Assembly (NCBI RefSeq): GCF_902150065.1
Contig: NC_043989.1
Span: 27,474,667-27,538,666, forward strand
Origin: Myripristis murdjan
Taxonomy: Eukaryota > Chordata > Actinopteri > Holocentriformes > Holocentridae
Length of the DNA: 64,000 bases
Reading direction: 5' to 3'
This document shows, one piece after another, positions 51,172 to 62,283 of the stretch (positions are counted from its first letter, which is position 1; each line of letters opens with the position of its first letter). Both the position numbers and the translations under genes were made by a program. Under the pieces are notes generated by a model. It saw only the letters and a list, made by a program, of their open reading frames with translations, searched no databases and was not told the DNA's origin.

Positions 51172-51740
51172 GTGGTTCTCAAATGGGAATACATACCACT
51201 AGGGTACATTGGAGTACTGCAGGGGGTACAAGAGATTTTTTTTTAAATGTTAATTTAAAAAATATCAGACGTACACACTGTTTAAAATAATTAGTTGATG
51301 CTATGATGATAATTTTAATTTTTTAAAAAATGTAACTTGTATTGTATGTATTGTATGTAACTTTGTATTCAGTGTTCCCTGACACCCAAAGGTGTCAGGT
51401 GTCAAATGTGTCCGTTTGTGGTTTAAATCTGCGGCCATGGTCGTTGAGCGAGGACGTTTGTCCACTATGACCGGGAGGCCAAGACAAAAATATGGACCAG
51501 GAATTTGTGGAGGAAACGTGGCAGCAGTACAGCTGAAAACAAGGGGGAAGAAGTGAAAATGAAAGCAAAACCAAAGCAGAGAAATTATCCTTGGTATCAT
51601 TTTGTTGTTTCAGATTGGTGGAGCTAGGTTATATCTCTTTGGGCCTTTTTTCTACCTTTTTTGCACTGCTCAGGTGGTACTTAGCTGAAAAAATATTCTA
51701 GGGGGGTGCATTATTGAAAAAAAAAATTTGAAAACCATAT
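51172..51740. mobile_element. hAT-like remnant
   Basis: The left end GGTGGTTCTCAAATGGG and right end AAATTTGAAAACCATAT are a decayed inverted pair of the type (C)AGTGGTTCTCAA. The inside shows GGGTACA/GGGGTGCA phrases typical of such teleost elements. No intact transposase is seen. Confidence 0.55.
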
Positions 51741-52756
51741 TGTTATCGAGATAAATATCGAGGTGTGAAATTTTGTCCCTATCCTGCAGCCAACCTCAAC
51801 ACATCTCCACTGCTGTCACTGATGAGGCTGGGACCTTCATCACACACTGCTGTATCTCAACCCTGATCTACTGAGTGGCACCAGATGAAAATCAGGGTGC
51901 TGGAGCAAAATGAAAACAGATCCGGAGTGATAGTGGAACCTGATAGTTTGGACACACCCCTCTTATCAACAATCAACAGCAGCGGCGGCTCGGAGCCTCG
52001 GAGAGGAGGCAGCGTCTGTGTGACCCACTCAGACACTGCTGGTAATCATCTCATCTGCCCTACGACAAATCCGCCCCCCCTCCTGACTATAATGGATGTT
52101 AATCCTAAAATCTCCCTGTCGAGCCTTGCCTACTACTGTCATGTCACCGCAACAATTTGTAGCTATCAAGCTACATCACCAAGTGGCCAAGTTTAATCCA
52201 ATTTCAGAGCAATACTGTCTCTAACCGGTGTCTGACGTAAAAAAAAAAAAATAATAATAATAATAATAAAAATAGTGCCTGTTAGCCGCCCGTCACATCT
52301 CGTGTATGAAAAGGTTAGATAATGAAGGCTCCGGGTGAACCAAGCGTTTACCAACAGGCCAGGGCAGTGCGAGGAGTCAACCGGGATAATAACCAGCACA
52401 ATCTGCTCACATCACCATTTACCTCATCAAACCCGCTGCCTACGTAACTCAACTTTTTCACCGTCCAGCTGACGTGGTGTGGCTGAATTAGACAACAACA
52501 AAAAACAACGCGTTTCAAGCCGCACAGTCCCACCTGGCTAATCGGTTAGCTGTTACCGAGCCTTCAAAGTTGTTTTGCGACCCTAGTCGGTCCTCTTCCA
52601 CCGAGGAGCCGCACAGCTAAAGTAGTTAGCTAACGTTACCTGGCTAGCGTGGAAGTTTTGCCTTCGCGGAACGGTGTTTCTCAACGCCTGGCAATGGCAA
52701 TATACGAACGGGAAACTGGCTATCACGAAGAGTGTGTGAAAGTAAGCGACACATAC

Positions 52757-52920
52757 CTGGTGTTTGACACACGGGTCCTTTTATGTGTAGGGTGTGTGTC
52801 GTTTCGGTCCTCCTTGAGCTAGCTGCTAGCAAATTAGTTAGCTAGCTTGCTAGGCCGACATCGGAATCCCGGAACTAGTCCGTCCTCCCTCAGGTGGAGC
52901 GAGCAGCCAATCAGAGAGCG
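52757..52920 (-). promoter_or_regulatory. zdhhc5: Candidate promoter and non-coding first exon of zdhhc5
   Basis: A consensus splice donor on the minus strand (ACACCAG then GTATGTG, exon edge 52757) ends a GC- and CpG-richer stretch that runs to about 52920. Repeated TTAGCTAGC-like units (about 52820-52855) precede it. The transcription start is unknown. Confidence 0.45.
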
Positions 52921-55239
52921 AGGCTGTTGTGGCCGTCTGAGTCAGTGTGGTTTGGGATAAAAACACACACCAGAGTCATGTCAGCCACCAAACTGAGACA
53001 CAATCGATACATACACACATCCATGCATATGTGTGTGTGTCAGCAACAAGTCACAAAGAGCACACAGGAGTAGTTAAACATTTCAATGCAACGTGCAAGT
53101 ATAAGAAACTATATAAAATACTTAAACAAGTCAATGAATTGATTAAAGCAGAAATACATAATGCAAATCTATGTGAGCTGCTGCTTTACCACAGAGACCA
53201 TACAATATATGCTGAGTCAATGAGCCATGCTGAAAACTGTATCCAACATGTATTATTGCCTGTATTGCTGTTGTGTAGAAAAAGAAATTGACATTTTATT
53301 CATTCATTCATGATTTGTCATATACAATAACATGTGCACAGTAAACCAGAGAAGCTGCAGCCTGCTGGTTAGTGTTTGTAACACAAGCACAGGAAATGCA
53401 CAACAGCAAAACACTGTGCTGCCACGTCCTGACTGTTGTGTCTGTGTGTATTTTTACCTGGCTGCCTCTGCCGTAGTGGGCCGTGGACCCACTTCTGTCC
53501 AAACTGACATGCTCTAAATTTGTATACAGCAGAGCAGGCAGGACACTACTCCCATCTCACTGAGGCAAACCAAAAAACTGATAGACAGGCCTGGGATATT
53601 AGTTCAGATTTTTGTGGACACCTCTGCCATTGAAGATCCTTGGAATTTGAAATGAGCTAATTACGGAAAATGCAACAGCCACAAATCATTTTGGCAACCA
53701 TGGGGAAGTGTTTCAGATATTTTTATTTTTTTACTACCATTCAGCTGTTGCAACCCCGTCTCATGGCAGTTCAAGCAATAGTCACAAAATTTAATCTACA
53801 CATTTGTGTCCGTGAATCCGATTTTTCCTTCACTGGAAGGGAAAGATCATGGTTAACATTTAGGAAAACGTCATGGTTAAATGTTATGAGATGTTTATCC
53901 TATGTAACACAATGTTACATGAATGAACAACACACTTGGGAATCAAACCCCAACCTCCTACTGGAAAGTCGTGTTGATTGGGCCATCCACCAGCCACCTT
54001 CCTCCTAATGAAGCTTTTCCTGCTCTTTTTTCTATCTCACAGTGCCTGGAACAGGCACAACACATACTTCCAACTGAAATACATTACTTTGAAAAGTGTG
54101 CTCTCACCAATAAATAAATAAATATGGACAGTTCATGTCTGTGAGCATGAATCTATGGATTAAATCTCATTTTCATATCACAAACTGCTGTGAGATGGGA
54201 CCAGCTGTTTATTGTTAAACCTGACTGCAGTGGGACACACCTTGAGGATGCAAAAATCACATATAAATTTCTTTTTTACAGGGGCTCTGAAAAAAATTAA
54301 TCTTGAACATAATTGATGGAAATGTTTCATCATCAACATTGTACACTATATCAATGAATATTACCATAAAAGAAAATCAAAGGATTTGATTTTCAGAATC
54401 ATGAGGGATCCCTAAAACTGTAAAACTGCCATAAAAAAAAAAAGGTATTGCTTCAGTTGTTTGTTCCTACGTTTTGTTCAATGCCATGGATGTCTCTCCC
54501 ACCAACATATGCCTGAATGTCAATAGACATTCAGAATTATAATCTCTTCATTTGTCCAACATAGTAAATGCGCTGAAATCTGTGTGAGTGACAGCACTGC
54601 TCATGAAGTGCAAAGGTATCTTGTCTCCCTCAACATGAAATGTCCTGTAAAGCAGTTCCTACAAAATGTTTTACCATGTAAAATCAAGTCTTGTGTCAAA
54701 AAATAAGCTCAAGGCCCTCTAAATCAAAATAAATCAGGTATTTGAGGTGATTCCATATTTTTCAAATTGTACTCTGTGTGAAGTCCACAATTTACCAGCA
54801 ATATGTTTTTTCAGTGAGGCTGAGTATAACTGTTTCATTTAAGTAGTGTTGAATCAGAGCAGCCAACATGTGCTTAGTTATTTGCCAATAGCTATAAATG
54901 TACAACAGTGTGTGTCAGGTGGTGCCGCTGACATAGAAACAGTGACACACACGGCCAGCTGACCTGCAGCACCTCACAGCAACCTTCCATAAATCCTAGA
55001 TTATATAATGGCTGAGCATTTACAATGAGGCATCCCTGCAGAAAACAAAAGCGGCACAAATTTCGACTGTCCCTCTACCTTCCAGAGGAGAGCATCGGGG
55101 TTGAGCATCAGTATAGGATTTCTTTGACTGTTACTTTAGCCAGTACAAGTATTTTGAGCCGTTTCCACCAGGTAAAGGAAATAATGAGTGTTGAGCGCTG
55201 TCTTGCAGTATTTTACCACTGAGCAGGTCCAGTGGAGTG

Positions 55240-55900
55240 AGCAGCCAGGAGATAAGTGCCTTGCTTAAGGGCATTATCAGGGTAATTATTGATGGGGATG
55301 GTTTTCATATCAAGTTTCTTATTTTTCTGCACAGAGAAACAGGTGGCAGGTGGTGGCAGCGTCATACTGTGGAGATGCTTTTCATCATCAGGCACTGGGA
55401 AACTGGTCACGGCCGAGGGCAAGATGAATGGAAATACAGGGCAATCCTCGAAGAAAACCTGTCTCTGTCTGCGAGAGACTTGAGACTGAGGCGGAGGTTG
55501 ACCTTCTGGCAGGACACTGACCCTGACCAGACAGCCAGAGCTACACTGGAACGGTTTAAGGCAAAGAATGTTAATGTGTTAGAATGATCCGGTCAAAGCC
55601 CAGACCTCAGTCCAACTGAGAATCTGTGGGGAGACTTGAAAATTGCTGTTCACAGAGCGTCTCCATCCAGTCTGACTCAGCTCGGGCTATTTTGCTAAGA
55701 AGAGAATGTGCAAAAATTGCAGAACCTAGATGTGCAATGCTGGTAGAGACATTCCCCACAAGACTTGCTGCTGTGATTGCAGCAAAAGGCGGTTCCACCA
55801 AGTATTTAAAGCCCTGTGCATGTTGTGTCAAACAGTAAAAAGGCCAATAAAATCTATTTGAATTCCATGTTTTAACACTGCAGTATGTGGAAAAGTCCAT
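55240..55900 (+). pseudogene. Second Tc1-family transposase remnant
   Basis: Only the C-terminal half remains, in shifted frames: FLHRETGG, RAILEENLSLSARDLRL, TARATLERFKAKNVNVLE, then after a stop ENLWGDLKIAVH and RLAAVIAAKGGSTKYL. This matches a Tc1 lineage different from the one in tmx2 (which has [16 protein letters not shown] and AKGGYFEE). The helix-turn-helix region and left inverted repeat are not found. It is more decayed than the tmx2 copy, hence older. Confidence 0.85.
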
Positions 55901-56224
55901 GGGGGTGGGAGGACAGGATACTTAGCCTTTGTCACTGTTAAGTGTCAATAGTAACTGTACACAGAAAACTGTCGGTTTCAGGGTTTGTGTAGGAAAGGAA
56001 AATGTCCATTTCTTGTAACTGCATTATTTGACCAGTCCTTCTTTTATAGTGTTCTATACAAATCCAAAATCCAAAAGCAAATACTGTATGCAAGGTAACT
56101 TTTTCTTTCTCCAATCAACATGATGCTTTGAATTCCATAATAGTGAAGGGGCTAATAAAGTCTGTTGATCCCATATAGGGTGGCGATCAGAATTTGAATA
56201 AGCAGATTGTGACAGATGCAGCAA

Positions 56225-56275
56225 AAAAATAAATAAATAAATAAATAAAATAAAATAAAATAAAATAAAATAAAA
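56225..56275. repeat. AAATA/AAAATA simple repeat
   Basis: About five AAAT units are followed by about five AAAAT units. Confidence 0.9.
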
Positions 56276-56943
56276 ACAACAACCAAGGCAGCTCTGAATT
56301 AGCTGTCCTGGCTGGTGGAGCTTTGGCATAGAGTTTAGGTAATATGGGTTCATTGTTACTTGATAACACTCCAGTCGCATTATTGACTGTAATGACTGCG
56401 TTGTTTGAATCTGAAAATGTGCTGTAATCATTGTGTTATGTCTTTGGCTCGCAGGCTAACCCCTGGCCCAAATTCTGTTGTAAGATAACAGAACAAACTA
56501 CTATAAGCTCTTTTTTTTTTTTGCTTATGAGGAATAAAAAGTCCTGTCAGTCCAGATCATTCTCATGCAGTGTTATTCCATACAGGAGCCAGACCTCAAA
56601 TAAAGATTTGCTTTATATGATGGTTTTCTTTCCAGCTACCACAGTTAATGATGTTTTTTGACATCAACAAGCATGCTACCACAAATAGTAAAGAATTAAA
56701 ACATTGATATATGTCCAGAAGAGGGATTGTGGCTGCCAAAATTATGGGTTTAGTTAATTCTCTACATCCATCAGAGGGCAGAGACACCAGGCTGTCACAT
56801 TTGTAAGATTTATGATGATCACGGTATGTATGTATAGACTGAAGCAGGACATCATTAAAAAAGAATGTGTTGAACATGAAACATTGGCCTATTTCTTTGT
56901 CATTTCTGCATAATCAACACAAAAACATGACATTTTTTAAAAA

Positions 56944-56949
56944 TTTATT
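56944..56949 (-). terminator. clp1: Poly(A) signal of clp1
   Basis: AATAAA on the minus strand, about 350 bases past the clp1 stop. Confidence 0.55.
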
Positions 56950-57295
56950 GATTGGGTCAAAAACAGGTTTTAGAAAAACGTCTCATGAAAAAATTACAGT
57001 ACTAACAAAGCATTTGTTGTCATACATCAACCAAACGTCTGCACAGTGTGGGCTATAAAATAGAGTCTGAATGAAATTTACAACAGTCTCGTATCAAATT
57101 CCATACTTGAGCCTTTGTCAATACGTTACTCAGCAGCAGTGCTTAGTTTTACTCTCTGCAGTCCTTACTGAGTGTCTTCCACAGAGTGAGCTGCAAAGCC
57201 CTCAAACAAAAAACATGTCCATTCAATGCGTTTCAGCTGAACTCCCATTATCCCTGCTTACTCCCCGGCCCTCGCCCCACATCCGAAGTGCTCCC

Positions 57296-59512
57296 TCACT
57301 TCAGGTCGATGAAGCGGATGTCCATGATGAGCAGCGTGTGTCTGGGCAGCGGTCGGGGCGCCGGCGACAGCACAGTCATCACCTGCGCCTGCGTGTCCAC
57401 AGCAGTCACCACGATGAAGCCACACACCGGGCTCTCCACCACGCTCCTCCTGCTCCCCTCCTCGCCCTCGTCGGCGCAGCTCACGCTCAGCACGTGGTGG
57501 GTGAGGTCCCGCCCCGGCGTGACGGGCACCAGCTTGAGCTGCGTGTCGTCCTGAGACATGCCCAGCGGCAGGCACGAGTCCGGGATGGACGGCGCCCCGA
57601 TCTTATAGATGCGGACGTCCGAGAACCGAACGTCGAAGGCGTGGGGGTAGAAGGTCACTCCGCGGAAGCCGTAGAAGTACTCGCGGATCTTCTCGTCCCG
57701 AGCCTCCCGCCGGCACTCCTTGGAGCGCTCCACAACCCCGCCGGATTTGGGCAGGAGGACGACCCGTACAAAGTGCGGGAGGTCTCGCTTAAGTTCGTTG
57801 TAGAGCCTCTCCTGGTCCAGCACCAGCACCACGTCCACCTCGAAGGCGGAGGCGCAGTGGACCAGCGCCTGGTACCCGGAGCCCTTCACCCAGCCACAGG
57901 TGTTGATGATGCAGCCTCCCACGCTGGCCTTCCTGTTCACCTCACAGCGCTGGGAAAACACCTCCGCTAGACAGGACGTCAGCTACAGCAAACACAGAGG
58001 GAGGACAAAGAGGGAGACGAGGAGGAAGATGATCAAGATGTAGAAAAGGAGCCAAAACGAAATGGCAAATTTTATCATGCCAGAATAGTTCACCACAGGC
58101 TAAACCAGCGGTGCTGCTTTCATCAACAGTCCAGGGTCTTTCTTTTCACCTTGTTGTACAATTTGATGTTGGTCCCTGGGGTGGTGGAGCCGAAGTGGAA
58201 GACCAGAGGAGCCTGGACCGAGAAACCCTCCTCCACGTCTGCTGGACGCTCCACGCAGAGCGCTGACACCGTCCCTGGCACAGACACCTGCAAGAACACC
58301 AAGTTTTTATCACTTTCCGCAGATAATATTATAATGCTCAGAGCTCATTGGAGGCCAGCAGCACCTGTACAGGCCAGCGCTGCTAACATTTAGAGATTCA
58401 GAGAGGAAATTAAGGAAGAAAAAGCAACCAAAATGACTTTCAAGCTGACTTGCTCCGAGCTGAACAACTTAGAAAACTGAGTTTGGGTTCCAACATTCCA
58501 ACCTAAACTGTTTAAAAGACTTGTAATTAATAAATATCAGCTCTGATTTCAACAATTTCAACAGCAAAGTGGATCACAGCATTCCTGCACTCTTGTTGCA
58601 AAAATCTAAAGCTGTTACATTTCCTACTGTAAATTGGTTCCTACCTGTCAATAGTAGTATCTCTCTATTGTGTAAACCTAGATTTATTTTAAGCATGCAT
58701 GGAATCAAGATGTGTAAACACGTCCAAAACATTTAACTGGGGTAGTTCAAGAAACTCCAGTCTAATTGCTGTATGATTACAGAAAGCTCAGTACATCTTA
58801 CCCCGCTCTGTCCGACGTCCAGTTCCACCAGCGTGGGCCTCCTGCCCAGCCGCACAGCGTAGCTCAGCAGCAGCCGGCACACTGTGGACTTCCCCACATC
58901 AGTGGGCCCCACCACCATGACCTGAGGGGCAAACAGTCACCCAGCATCCATGAAAAAAACCCGTATGATGGTGGCTGAAGCACTCGCACATGTCATTCAG
59001 TCAGGCACACACACACACTCACCCTCGGCCCTCTCTCATTGTCTCTCTCGGCCTGCCGTCTCATCTGCTCCAGGGCAGCGTGTGTGTTCAGGTACAGCAG
59101 CATGGGAGTGTCCTTGGACACATATGCCACCTGTGGTGGGGAGGGAGAGATACTAAATCACATCCAAATGGAAGCAGAAGAGAAACCATTTTTGTGTGGT
59201 ATTCACACAGCTGGTACACACAATCCTGCAGGTGCTCACCTCAGTCTTCCCATACAGAGACACGCTGCACCCCTGCCAGGTGAACACTGCTATTTTGGAT
59301 CCCGGTCCAAACGTGTACTTCTTGTTCCGGTTGAGCTCAGAGCCGAACACCTCGGCCATCCCCGTGAGGAGCTCCAGCTGGACTCGTTCCCCCGCCTCCA
59401 CCTCGAACCGCAGCTCTGTCTCCTTCTCCAGGTCGAACCTGGTGCCTCCTGTCCCAGGCGCTGGAGCATCCTCACCCGTCTTTTCTGCACTCTCCGTTGC
59501 CATGGCTGACAT
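57296..59512 (-). CDS. clp1: Polyribonucleotide 5'-hydroxyl kinase Clp1
   Basis: A nuclear RNA 5'-kinase, part of cleavage factor II in mRNA 3'-end formation and of the tRNA splicing endonuclease complex. Coding exons on the minus strand: 59240-59512, 59023-59130, 58802-58921, 58150-58287, 57296-57982; 1326 bases, 441 residues (human 425). The N-terminal beta domain has [19 protein letters not shown] and [16 protein letters not shown]. The kinase core has the Walker A loop GPTDVGKST at residues 132-140, LVELDVGQ (Walker B-like region) and [17 protein letters not shown] (lid region). The C-terminal domain has [64 protein letters not shown] and ends [10 protein letters not shown] as in human. 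Either of two close ATGs (59512 or 59503) could start it. The extra length is in the variable N-terminus and near [12 protein letters not shown]. Confidence 0.95.
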
Positions 59513-59522
59513 GACAGAGTCA

Positions 59523-60910
59523 CTGTTACCAGTGGTAAAACCAAAGTATATAAAAAATATCTATATAAAAATAGGAAATTGCCAACTCATTATGCTGTTA
59601 AAAACTGCTATTATGTTGATGATGCTGCTCAAGGATTAACTCCTCCTCTGTGTCCAATAAAAAGAGATTTCAAGACTTTTACAGCACAGAAATCACACTG
59701 TGTGGTGGCTGGTTTACTGTGAAACATCATGTTTCTGTGATTACAAAAAAGAGCTATTAGAATAATTAATAAAGTAGGATATTTTGAAGCAACTAATAAT
59801 TTATTTATTCAACTTAAAACCTTAAAATTCCAGGATATTGTATATATTAAAATATTAGAGATGATATATAAAGTAAAAAATAATACTGTTCCAAATACTA
59901 TTCAAGATTTCTTTAAATTAAGAGAGAGCAATTATAATTTAAGAGGTTATTGTATTTTTGAACGTATGAAAGTTAAGACAAATGTGAAGTCTAGATGTAC
60001 TTCGGTTGTGGGTGTGAAATTATGGAATGGACTCGATGATGAATTTAAGACTTTCACTTCTCTGACAAAGTTTAAAAAATGCCTTAGGTATAAGATCATA
60101 CAGGAATACTAAGTTGAGATGGTAAATGTGTTTTTGTTATTGTTGATTGTTGTTCTTTTGTTCAATGTTGAATGCTAGATGCTGTACATATGTAATGTAA
60201 TAGAAGCAGTGAAACAGGTGTAAAGGATAGGCACAAAAATAAGCTTTTGCTTCTAGCCTAATCCTTTTTTTGGGTTTTTTTTTTTATGTGTTTATTGTGA
60301 TTGTTGTACTGTGTGCAATGATTGATGTACAAACCAAATCCAAAAATAAACCATTCATTCATTCATATATGACAAGAGGGCCTCCTTTGATTCACATGAC
60401 CGTGAGAAAGAAGACACCACATGATGAATGAGGATGAAGAAACTCTATTTGGACCAACTGGGTTATATCGAACCAGCTGTTAGTTTGTTGATTATCTTTC
60501 TTGATACAGATCAAAGTCCTGGTTAAAATCACTTTATAAAGTTTAAACCAGAGTAAACCTTGGAGAACGGCTGTGTTTTGAGGCTTTGATGAGGTGTAAC
60601 GAAACGTCACACATCTACGCCAGCTCGGTGAAATTCATGGTAAACAAACTGAACATTAGTGACTGCCAGATCTCATGGAGTTGACATATTACAGTCACTA
60701 GATCACGAATTAACTCTCATACGTTTTGAAATCTGTCTGCTTAAAGCCAAAGACGAGCCAGTCGAGTGGCTGTGAGCGGCTAACAGACTTAGCCAACTGG
60801 CTGGTGCTTCAGCCGCGACGTGGTTAGCGTTAACATTTAACTAGTTGGTACAAAACACCGCACAGACTACAGCGGCAGAGCACCGTGCAGTTTAATGTTT
60901 AATACTTACA
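59523..60910 (-). other. Presumed 5'UTR intron of clp1
   Basis: On the minus strand a donor (CACTTT then GTAAGTA, exon edge 60911) and an acceptor (TGGTAACAG, edge 59522) bracket this interval. It contains a sense-plus LINE tail (59730-60375). No coding exon is seen. Confidence 0.5.
59730..60375 (+). mobile_element. LINE 3' end inserted in clp1 5' intron
   Basis: A 5'-truncated non-LTR element on the plus strand, antisense to clp1. The open frame to 60112 reads KKAIRIINKVGYFEATNNLF, YKVKNNTVPNTIQDFFKLRE and VGVKLWNGLDDEFKTFTSLT, ending CLRYKIIQEY. This is the usual region after the reverse transcriptase core in fish CR1/L2-like elements. The tail ends in CATT tetramers (about 60351-60366). 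It differs from the LINE in tmx2. The left edge is approximate. Confidence 0.75.
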
Positions 60911-61015
60911 AAGTGACTGGGGAAACCTTCAGCTTCACACGGCGAGCACAAGTTTCCAGCTCAGAGGCGCTGCTAGCTCGTCGCACGAAGATGATGTCAC
61001 GTCCTCGTTGCTGAA
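60911..61015 (-). promoter_or_regulatory. clp1: Candidate clp1 promoter and non-coding exon
   Basis: The splice donor GTAAGTATT lies at the minus-strand exit of this stretch. The sequence is CpG-richer (CTCGTCGCACG) and includes TGATGTCACGTC near 60992-61003, an ATF/CRE-like motif. The start point is inferred. Confidence 0.45.
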
Positions 61016-61393
61016 TTCGTGTGTGCATTTTCTTCTGCGGCTTTTTTTTGACATGTATTTTTTTTCTTATTACAAAACATTGTAATGGTGTCCCACGGCC
61101 AGAGTATAGTTTTGTTACAAATTTGTGTTATAGATGGTGATTTTCTGCCCCCTTCCGTCCTCCAGTCACAGAGGATTATTTGGCTATAACCACAACCATG
61201 AAAACCAACACGCTTTTCATGTATAAAAACAAGTTTATAAAAACTTATAGTTTTATAAAAGTACAATACACCGATGGGAAATGGAAAAACCCACACACCA
61301 AAGTAAAAAGCAGCAGGACAGTAAATGTTGGTCATGAGGTAATGTCTAAGAAGCACCACTAGGTGTCAGCCTGTGTCCAGGTCATGTGAGCGT

Positions 61394-61458
61394 GGAGCCT
61401 GGCTCATCAGAGGAGAGACTGGGAACATCCCGTTGGTCACTCCTCATCATTCTGCTCC
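61394..61458 (-). promoter_or_regulatory. selenoh: SECIS element of selenoh (type 2)
   Basis: On the minus strand: the core ATGA (61447-61450), a 10-step helix (GAGGAG-T-GAC against GTC-T-CTCCTC, 9 Watson-Crick pairs and one U-U), unpaired AA at 61433-61434 exactly 12 nt after ATGA, an extra 3-bp mini-stem GGG/CCC with a 5-nt loop (the type 2 feature), and TGAT at 61406-61409 forming the non-Watson-Crick GA quartet. A 5-bp lower helix (GGAGC/GCTCC) closes below an internal loop. All conserved SECIS parts are present and correctly spaced. It recruits SBP2 and the Sec-specific elongation factor so that UGA is read as selenocysteine. It starts about 830 nt after the stop codon. Confidence 0.9.
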
Positions 61459-62283
61459 CAGGAGTCACACAGTCTGGACGCTGGGCTGCACACACAACAC
61501 ATGAGGACAGAAAAAAGCACTGGATTACACCGACAAGTAGGAGCCACCTTCTTTACAGTGGGAATTCATAAACACCATCTCAGTATTTCAAGGCATTTGC
61601 AGGAAATCAGAGTTAAGTTGGTGGCACATGGCTCTATAATAGAGGAACTAAAGGCAGGCTGTTGTATAAGCTGCACAGTGGATTACAGCCAAGTGATCAA
61701 CAGAAGAAACCGCTTCCAGAGGATGTGAGGAGATGCCAGTAAAACAACAAAGCAGCACTGACAAGCTATGTCTTAAGGAAGACAAATCTTATCACTATAA
61801 CTTTAATTGTGATAACATTACTGATTACTGTCCCTTTCGTTTTAAAAAGGACCATGAAGATAGTCACTACTGAGACATGTGAATACATGTTACCTTGAAA
61901 AAAAGAAATACATGAATGTGGACTGAAAAAAATGCTCAACAAAAGGTTTTATATAGGCCAACAGAAAAAAGTCAGAAGCTACTTTTGAGTGCAATTCATC
62001 CATAAGTACAGGTATTGCATTCTTTCATGTTACTGAACAACTTTTAGATTTTTTTTTTTTTTTTTTGCATAAATTAAGCAGTCAGTAACTAAACCTAATG
62101 CAGAATGTACCAAACTCTTGAGTTTCTTGAGTCATTCCACCTGTACCCTCTACTTATTACAGCAGAAGGGGGAAAAATCCTTTTGCTTTACAGTAGCGTC
62201 CTCTGAACTGAATCCATGTTGTTTTTCTAATCATATTTAAGTCCATCAACCAGCGATGTGAGTGACAAACCTTCACTTGGTGT
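61395..62283 (-). other. selenoh: selenoh 3'UTR
   Basis: Inferred from the position of the SECIS. It contains a T-run on the plus strand (62050-62066). No canonical AATAAA was found before the clp1 promoter; TATAAA variants at about 61233 and 61253 are candidates. Apart from the SECIS I see nothing else in it. Confidence 0.6.

Larger units (their letters stand above)
48847..52756 (-). other. Presumed 5'UTR intron of zdhhc5
   Basis: A 3.9-kb interval between the first coding exon and the proposed non-coding exon. It contains a foldback MITE (50763-51059), a hAT-like remnant (51172-51740) and an AAT run (52238-52272). No coding exon is seen. The 3' splice site before the start codon is not certain; CCTTTACAG near 48911 is one option. 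Confidence 0.4.
52921..56930. other. Intergenic region between zdhhc5 and clp1
   Basis: Four kilobases without a recognisable host gene. It contains a Tc1 remnant (55240-55900), a possible repeat with a B-box-like phrase (GGGAATCAAACCCC near 53939, minus-strand sense) and an AAATA/AAAT simple repeat (56225-56275). The clp1 poly(A) signal marks the right edge. Confidence 0.5.

Noticed and set aside
53923-53970. B-box-like phrase suggesting a tRNA gene
   Set aside because: No A box, cloverleaf or anticodon arm could be fitted; at most a decayed SINE.
57071-57970. Long plus-strand open frame opposite the last clp1 exon
   Set aside because: It is the complement of a conserved GC-rich coding exon with no family similarity of its own.
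61816-61855. Hairpin (GTCCTTTT/AAAGGGAC, minus strand) in the selenoh 3'UTR as a possible SECIS
   Set aside because: It lacks the ATGA/TGAT quartet at the right spacing; the hairpin at 61394-61458 meets every criterion.
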